From Thermofilum sp. (GTDB lineage Archaea; Thermoproteota; Thermoprotei; Thermofilales; Thermofilaceae), in assembly GCA_020832965.1 (NCBI GenBank), contig JAJHRM010000101.1, positions 1-8,990 of the forward strand: a stretch of DNA of 8,990 nt, in the 5' to 3' direction. Shown piece by piece: positions 5,171-8,990 of this stretch (the first letter of the stretch is position 1; each line of letters starts with the position of its first letter). The notes below the pieces were generated by a model that was not told the DNA's origin, did no database searches, and was given only the letters and a program-made list of their open reading frames with translations. The position numbers were made by a program, and so were the translations under genes.

Positions 5171-5177
5171 TTTAAGG
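5171..5177 (-). promoter_or_regulatory. TATA-like box upstream of the start-less ORF
   Basis: Minus-strand CCTTAAA is centred about 24-27 nt before position 5148, the expected distance for a leaderless start at the point where the ORF 4929-5147 opens. Apart from this box, 5151-5304 shows only an isolated ATATAT at 5233-5238 and no gene. Confidence 0.35.
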
Positions 5178-5296
5178 TTGATGCGCAATGAGCTAGCACT
5201 GGGAAGCAGAACTTAAGATAGCTCTCACGAGAATATATCAGCAGCGTTAACCTGACAGGGCACGTCCTTGATTCAGCGTTTCGCCGGGCAGCTGCC

Positions 5297-5306
5297 AAAA
5301 ATAAAT
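5297..5306 (+). promoter_or_regulatory. AT-rich box at the helicase 5' end
   Basis: AAAAATAAAT overlaps the first possible start (ATG 5305). If it is the TATA box, transcription would begin near 5328, at in-frame GTG 5329. That would make GTG 5329 the true leaderless start and shorten the protein by eight residues. Confidence 0.35.
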
Positions 5307-6698
5307 GCGGGTTTTTGCTCATCTTCATGTGCCTTCTTACTGGGGGGATGCTGGCAGCATCGATGGCGTGGCGGAGGAAATAGAGAGCATTTTTCTCGGT
5401 CGTTTTCGAGCGGTTAAAGGCGAGGGCTGGAGCCTAAGGTATCTGCACAGAGTGGGTCTCAGGAACTTTGTCCGCGAAATTCTAGAGAAAGGCGAGTGCA
5501 GGAAGATCGTGCAGATGCCGACAGGCGCGGGAAAGTCCGTTCTGCTGTCTCTTCTAGCGCTCGCAGCCGTGCACCTGCGAGGGCATATCAGGGAGGGTGG
5601 TCAACGCAACGTCGTCCTTGTGTTCTCCCCCCTCACAAGGATCAAGTTCCAGCTGTTTGAGCCGCTAGCAATTGCTAGCGGGGCTCGCGAAGGGTTCAAG
5701 CAGCCCAGCTTCTTCGTTTACTGCATCAGCAGCGATGCGAAAGCACTTGCCTCGCTACGCACAGAACTCGTCAGGCACGGGATAAAGGGGCGCTGGGTTG
5801 GCGACGGCGTGCTCCTCGCCCTCGCCCCTGCCTCGATCCCCCTCTGTGGCACCCGCAGCTTGAGCTATGCTCTCTCGATGATCGTCGACAGGGTGAGGAA
5901 ATCCGGGAACGAGTACAACCACATCCTTATGCTATGCCCACACGCTCTGAAGAAGCTCAAGCACGCTAAACACCTTTCAACCGTGGAGCGGCAGCTGAGA
6001 AGCAGAGTTCTAGCGGTCTTCATCGACGAGGCTCACGTCATGGTGGGCCTTAAGCACAAGCTAGGAAGCCTTATGGCGCAGCTAGCTAAAAGCGCGCCTA
6101 TAGCCTTGGGGTTCACAGCAACACCGGTCAGGGAGACGTGCACAACGGTCGCTGGGAAACCCTGCTCCCACGACTTACTGCTGCACGGTGAACCGATACT
6201 CTCCTACGATTTGATGCTTAGGAGGAAGTGGATAGAACCCAACGAGCAGCCAGTCCTAGTCGATCATCTCGTCGCCCGCTTCTACCGCTCAAACTTCCAC
6301 CTGCTCAGAGCTCCCGCGCAGCTCAGGGGTGAGCACGACCTCTGGAGGGGTTCCTGCCGCGACAGAGTAAGGGAGTACGCTGAGAGGATGCTGGACGAGC
6401 TTGAGAAGCACTTCGGCCTGAACAGGTACGCTTTACCTCGCAGCGTTAAAGTCCTGGTACTCGCTCCTAACACGAGGGAAGCCGACATCTGGGGCGAGGT
6501 GCTGAGGGAAAAGCTGAGGAGCGCTGAGCACATTTTCGTCGCGCACTCCAATGTTCCTGATCCGCATGTGAGATCGAGAGATTTGTGAGGAGCAGATCAG
6601 GGTTCCTAGTTGCGGTTGACATGGCAAAGCTGGGGTTCGACGACCCCGACCTCGACGCACTGGCCATTGCGAGACCCGTGAGAAGCACAGCCGCCTAA
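5305..6698 (+). pseudogene. SF2 DEAH-box helicase, frameshifted and truncated
   Basis: The first frame (427 residues, to TGA 6586-6588) has the N-terminal RecA domain of a superfamily 2 helicase. Walker A is MPTGAGKS (residues 71-78), motif Ia lies near SPLTRIKFQ, Walker B is FIDEAH (Asp241-His244) and motif III is GFTATP. Domain 2 begins at VLVLAPNTREADIW. After HSNVPDPH the frame is lost. Adding one base at about 6568 opens EIERFVRSRSGFLVAVDMAK and LGFDDPDLDALAIARPVRS, which is motif V with its usual lead into motif VI. That frame ends at TAA 6696-6698, and no motif VI (Q..GR..R) follows, only AQMHVLP. The family is close to COG1061/ResIII-type helicases of restriction, repair or defence systems. 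With the frameshift and the missing arginine finger it should be inactive. Confidence 0.75.
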
Positions 6699-6727
6699 GC
6701 ACAGATGCATGTGCTACCGTAACAATA

Positions 6728-6742
6728 ACTTATTAAATAAGT
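6728..6742 (+). promoter_or_regulatory. Palindromic promoter of the AT-rich operon
   Basis: ACTTATT-A-AATAAGT is a perfect 7-bp inverted repeat around one base, and its centre TATTAAATAA is a TATA box. Transcription would start near 6762, just before GGGAGAG (6763-6769) and ATG 6772. A TATA box inside a palindrome could let a dimeric repressor block TBP binding. Confidence 0.5.
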
Positions 6743-6771
6743 AAGTGATCAGTGCTACCCTTGGGAGAGCA

Positions 6772-6806
6772 ATGAGGAACATGGGGCCATCCATAATGAG
6801 GAACAT
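6772..6806 (+). repeat. Duplicated 11-bp start region ATGAGGAACAT
   Basis: ATGAGGAACAT occurs at 6772-6782 and 6796-6806, exactly eight codons apart and in the same frame, so the protein begins MRNM and repeats IMRNI. This may be a small local duplication. Only the first copy has a ribosome-binding site before it. Confidence 0.45.
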
Positions 6807-7053
6807 ACAGTCTTCCCTCAAAAACCTGCTTCCCGTAATAAGCTTTGCCAGACCCTCAGACGTGGACAGGTACCTCAAACTCTACAATATCGACCTTGAC
6901 TCTGGAAAATATCGATGCGCTATATGTGGGGATGTTATGACGCGTGAAAATATCTATGCCCTTATTGTAAATGGTTCCTCAATAAAACTAATATGCAACA
7001 AGCCATCATGTCAAGCTAAATTATCAATAATCCCCCTCGAACATGTTGGATGA
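6772..7053 (+). CDS. Small four-cysteine (zinc-ribbon-like) protein
   Basis: This is a 93-residue protein whose C-terminal half has a Cys-X2-Cys-X22-Cys-X4-Cys pattern: Cys49 and Cys52 in YRCAICGD, Cys75 and Cys80 in ICNKPSCQAK. This is a likely single zinc site. The N-terminal half is helical (IQSSLKNLLPVISFARPSDV, then DRYLKLYNI). No named family is recognised. ATG 6772 is preferred to GTG 6745 because GTG 6745 lies only about 10 nt after the TATA box, whereas ATG 6772 follows GGGAGAG at the right distance. The first 11 bases of the gene (ATGAGGAACAT) recur at 6796-6806 in the same frame, so ATG 6796 is a further possible start. The gene is AT-rich and overlaps the next one by 11 bases, so the two form one operon. 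Confidence 0.6.
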   Translation: MRNMGPSIMRNIQSSLKNLLPVISFARPSDVDRYLKLYNIDLDSGKYRCAICGDVMTRENIYALIVNGSSIKLICNKPSCQAKLSIIPLEHVG

Positions 7054-8095
7054 AATCTTAAATTTTATCAAGCAAGCGCTCTCATCATTTTCTTCTCTTA
7101 TAATTGGCATCATAATTGGTTTAGTAGCTTCACCCATAATCAAAAACCTACTCACAGCAATAAGGTTCTTTGTTGCTTTCAAAGATTTAAGAAAGCTTGA
7201 GAAAACCTACTCTTCCGCTCTTAATTTTGCAAAAAGAAACCTAAAAGAGTTAGGCCTAATCCTTAACAAGCTACCTGAAGAAATAGTCGTCGAGATGGCA
7301 TATAAGGATGACGTTGCTTTGTTTTCTAGGTTTCGAGCATTTTTCAAGAAAAATATCATTGGAAAGCTTCGAGGAAAAGAAATCCTCAGTATAACTATTT
7401 TCAGCAACATGAGCTATGAAGAACAAATTGCTTTTATCATACAAAAAGCCTTTGAAGCAATGATATCTAGTGAATATGAGAAGGTGCTCGGCGTAGATTT
7501 TAGGGACTCTCTAGTAATTTACTACTCATACAAATTTGCATTCTTATCTCAAAGCCTCGTAGGAAAAGGAGTTACGCTGATATTAGAGAGAAAATTTAAT
7601 GAAGCAAAGTTCAAAGAAATAATTATTAAACTAGATAGTAAAGAACTTGAAGCAAACATTACTCTTAACCCTCCGCCTGAAGTGAGACCACTGCTTGACA
7701 GAGTAATAATACCCATTATAGAATTAAAGAGTCAAGAGATTAGCCCTATAAACGACCTTAGTACAATAGAACTGACCCGCAGAGAAATGCAAGAGCTATT
7801 AACCAAAATAGCGAAGGGAAAAATAGGGATTCTCTTTATAGGCTCGAGAACTCCAGAGGAATACCTCCAATACGTAAAAAGTAGAATCGATGAATTTGAG
7901 GGGGTGCTCATATGTGCTAGAGGAAAGCGCGTAATTCTATGCGACTACCTCGTCCCAGAAATAATCAAGGAATATCAAAGTTCCTTTGGCATAGAAACGC
8001 CATACATCAAGACTTTTAAATGTACATTACCAAGCGAAGAAAACAGACCCCTTCTCTACAAGTATGTACTCATATCTAAGCAATCTCTCATATAA
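7043..8095 (+). CDS. Unknown membrane-anchored protein of an AT-rich cassette
   Basis: In this 350-residue protein, residues about 16-33 (FSSLIIGIIIGLVASPII) form one membrane segment close to the N-terminus. A basic stretch (KNLL..RFF..FKDLRK) follows, so the large remaining part is probably cytoplasmic. It appears to hold two regions: a helical/mixed region (about 50-200, including ITIFSNMSYEEQIAFIIQKA) and an alpha/beta region (about 250-340) with strands KIGILFIGS and EGVLICARGKRVILCDYLV. I see no P-loop, HExxH, PIN, HEPN or nuclease motif, and I cannot assign a family. It overlaps the four-cysteine gene by 11 bases, so the two products are probably made together. Its AT-rich, lysine/isoleucine-rich composition contrasts strongly with the GC-rich genes on both sides, pointing to transfer from another genome, virus or plasmid. 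Confidence 0.65.
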   Translation: MLDEILNFIKQALSSFSSLIIGIIIGLVASPIIKNLLTAIRFFVAFKDLRKLEKTYSSALNFAKRNLKELGLILNKLPEEIVVEMAYKDDVALFSRFRAFFKKNIIGKLRGKEILSITIFSNMSYEEQIAFIIQKAFEAMISSEYEKVLGVDFRDSLVIYYSYKFAFLSQSLVGKGVTLILERKFNEAKFKEIIIKLDSKELEANITLNPPPEVRPLLDRVIIPIIELKSQEISPINDLSTIELTRREMQELLTKIAKGKIGILFIGSRTPEEYLQYVKSRIDEFEGVLICARGKRVILCDYLVPEIIKEYQSSFGIETPYIKTFKCTLPSEENRPLLYKYVLISKQSLI

Positions 8096-8100
8096 ATATA
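8091..8100 (+). promoter_or_regulatory. TATA box of the gene starting at 8119
   Basis: TATAAATATA is a strong archaeal TATA box centred about 25 nt upstream of ATG 8119. It overlaps the stop codon of the preceding gene (TAA 8093-8095). It shows that the original start was ATG 8119 and not the later TTG 8252. Confidence 0.6.
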
Positions 8101-8118
8101 GCTCTTCTCCAAAGGAGA

Positions 8119-8800
8119 ATGTTTAGAAAGCCCACGCAGACCCCTGAGCAGCGCAAGTGCGAGGAAGAATAGACCGAGAAAATAGTGGGCAAGCTCGCAC
8201 GCGGTTACAAGCACCACGGCAAGGTGATGCAAAGAGGCGGAGGAGCTAGAGTTGAAAACACGCGAGCCCCTCAACACGCGCGCGCTGCACTTCCTTCTGG
8301 ACAGCGCGGACCGGAGGTTGAAGTCGCTTGGGACGTGGATCGCAGAAGCTAGTGCAGAGAGGTTTCTCGAAGACTGTGTGAACTGGGTGGAGGACAAGCT
8401 GAGAGTTCAGACCTACAGGTACTTCTTCGGGGAGGGGCTCGGCGAGACTTACACCCTTGTGAGCTACATGCGCCTCCTCCTCGAGAAGCACAGGGCAGCC
8501 CTAGCACGGTGCCTGCACTACGTTGTGCTGGAAAACAGGAGCGTGGGCGTGCTCCGGCTTGGCCCCGGCACCCTCGCGCAGCTGCTCTCCGAGCTCTGCA
8601 GAAAACACGGCGCGAAGTGCCTCTTCTATGTGGGCGGGTGCGGGAAACTACTGCCAGCAGCCCCCGCAGCGGCAAAGGCCTACAGCCTGCTGAAGAGGGG
8701 CGAGGCGGCCACCATCAAGAGCATAGATGGGAAGATAGCGGTCGCCGCGAGCAGCCCGGAGGAGCTCCTAGAGAAACTCCTTCAGCTCCTCTACGGATAA
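8119..8800 (+). pseudogene. Hypothetical gene with disrupted 5' part and intact 3' part
   Basis: From ATG 8119 the frame gives MFRKPTQTPEQRKCEEE, a TAG at 8170-8172, then TEKIVGKLARGYKHHGKVM up to 8229. One extra base (C 8230) shifts into the frame KEAEELELKTREPLNTRALH, which runs uninterrupted to TAA 8798-8800. Joined, this is about 226 residues. The middle is helical (LLDSADRRLKSLGTWIAEAS, then YMRLLLEKHRAALARCLHYV); the end holds LFYVGGCGKLLPAA and a small helical tail. No family is recognised. The promoter at 8091 supports ATG 8119 as the ancestral start. TTG 8252 has GGAGGAG (8239-8245) seven bases before it, so a shortened 182-residue product may still be made. GC-rich codon use matches the bulk genome and not the preceding cassette. 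Confidence 0.6.
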
Positions 8801-8842
8801 GAGACACTTGCCTCAGCAGGGTTTGATACACCCAATTCTTGC

Positions 8843-8864
8843 TGTAGTGAGAGTACTCACTACA
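8843..8864. repeat. Perfect 9-bp-stem hairpin
   Basis: TGTAGTGAG (8843-8851) and CTCACTACA (8856-8864) are exact inverse copies around the 4-nt loop AGTA. It lies 42 bases after the stop of the gene ending at 8800. It could be a 3' RNA hairpin or a protein-binding site. No T run follows, so a classical terminator is not supported. Confidence 0.6.
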
Positions 8865-8961
8865 CTCGCGGAAAACCCACAGCTCTGAGGAGTGCTGCAG
8901 AACCCTGGTAATCAGATTCGAACAGAGAAGTGAGGAAGAAGTTTTACGAACTCCTACGGGT

Positions 8962-8973
8962 GCGTGCGCACGC
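8962..8973. repeat. 12-bp perfect palindrome
   Basis: GCGTGCGCACGC equals its own reverse complement. It may be an operator half-pair or simple chance in GC-rich DNA. Confidence 0.35.
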
Positions 8974-8990
8974 TGGAAATTCTTCCCTTG

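Larger units (their letters stand above)
8801..8990. other. Terminal intergenic stretch without a supported gene
   Basis: I see no gene with a promoter and start here. A plus-strand frame from GTG 8930 (MRKKFYELLRVRAHAGN) stays open to the window edge and might be the first 20 codons of a gene, but there is no TATA box or ribosome-binding site to back it. The two symmetric elements are listed separately. Confidence 0.3.

Noticed and set aside
8905..8930. tRNA T-loop-like GATTCGAA
   Set aside because: The flanking bases do not form a T stem, and no acceptor or anticodon arms can be drawn.
8650..8990. Minus-strand frame open from the window edge (contains FRECSEYSHYSKNWVYQ)
   Set aside because: Part of it reads through the perfect hairpin and most of the rest is antisense to the 8252-8800 ORF. 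There is no start with promoter support, and its end is out of view.
1..8990. CRISPR array or insertion sequence
   Set aside because: No regularly spaced repeats, no transposase motifs and no paired terminal inverted repeats with target duplications were seen.

Overview
The window reads as accessory DNA from a GC-rich hyperthermophilic crenarchaeon, probably of the Thermofilum/Thermoproteales type. The clues are a PaREP1-family protein, two archaeal retropepsin-like (clan AA) proteins, several toxin-antitoxin genes, an archaeal ATPase tail, and promoters in which a TATA-like box sits about 25-28 nt upstream of the start codon (leaderless genes). The genus is inferred from family content, not proven.

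Layout. Bases 1-116 (+) are the C-terminus of an archaeal ATPase. Facing it is a minus-strand gene (113-478) broken by one stop and two frameshifts. Then on the minus strand come an orphan AbrB/VapB-type antitoxin (630-887), a RelB-RelE pair (1612 to 1145) and a PaREP1 protein (2168 to 1752). Two small plus-strand genes follow: an unrecognised 73-aa protein (2237-2458) and a DUF2283-like protein (2510-2764). Two minus-strand clan AA aspartic-protease-like genes (2813-3211 and 3360-3755) come next. The plus strand then carries a small remnant-like ORF (3889-4125) and a VapBC operon (4290-4896) with a repeat that may be its operator. Between 4929 and 5147 (-) lies a short gene that seems to have lost its start codon. 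From 5305 to 6698 (+) runs a DEAH-box SF2 helicase that is frameshifted and cut off before motif VI.

At about 6720 the base composition changes sharply to AT-rich. The AT-rich block holds a two-gene operon: a 93-aa four-cysteine protein and a 350-aa protein with one N-terminal membrane segment. I recognise no family for either. GC-rich sequence returns at about 8110 with a gene whose promoter and start (8119) are preserved but whose 5' part carries an in-frame TAG and a +1 shift. Its 3' part (8252-8800) is intact. The last 190 bases hold a perfect 9-bp-stem hairpin and a 12-bp palindrome but no supported gene.

Taken together this looks like a site that accumulates toxin-antitoxin modules and decaying genes and has received at least one foreign AT-rich cassette. 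That cassette is the best candidate here for an undescribed system. No RNA gene, CRISPR array or complete insertion sequence was found.
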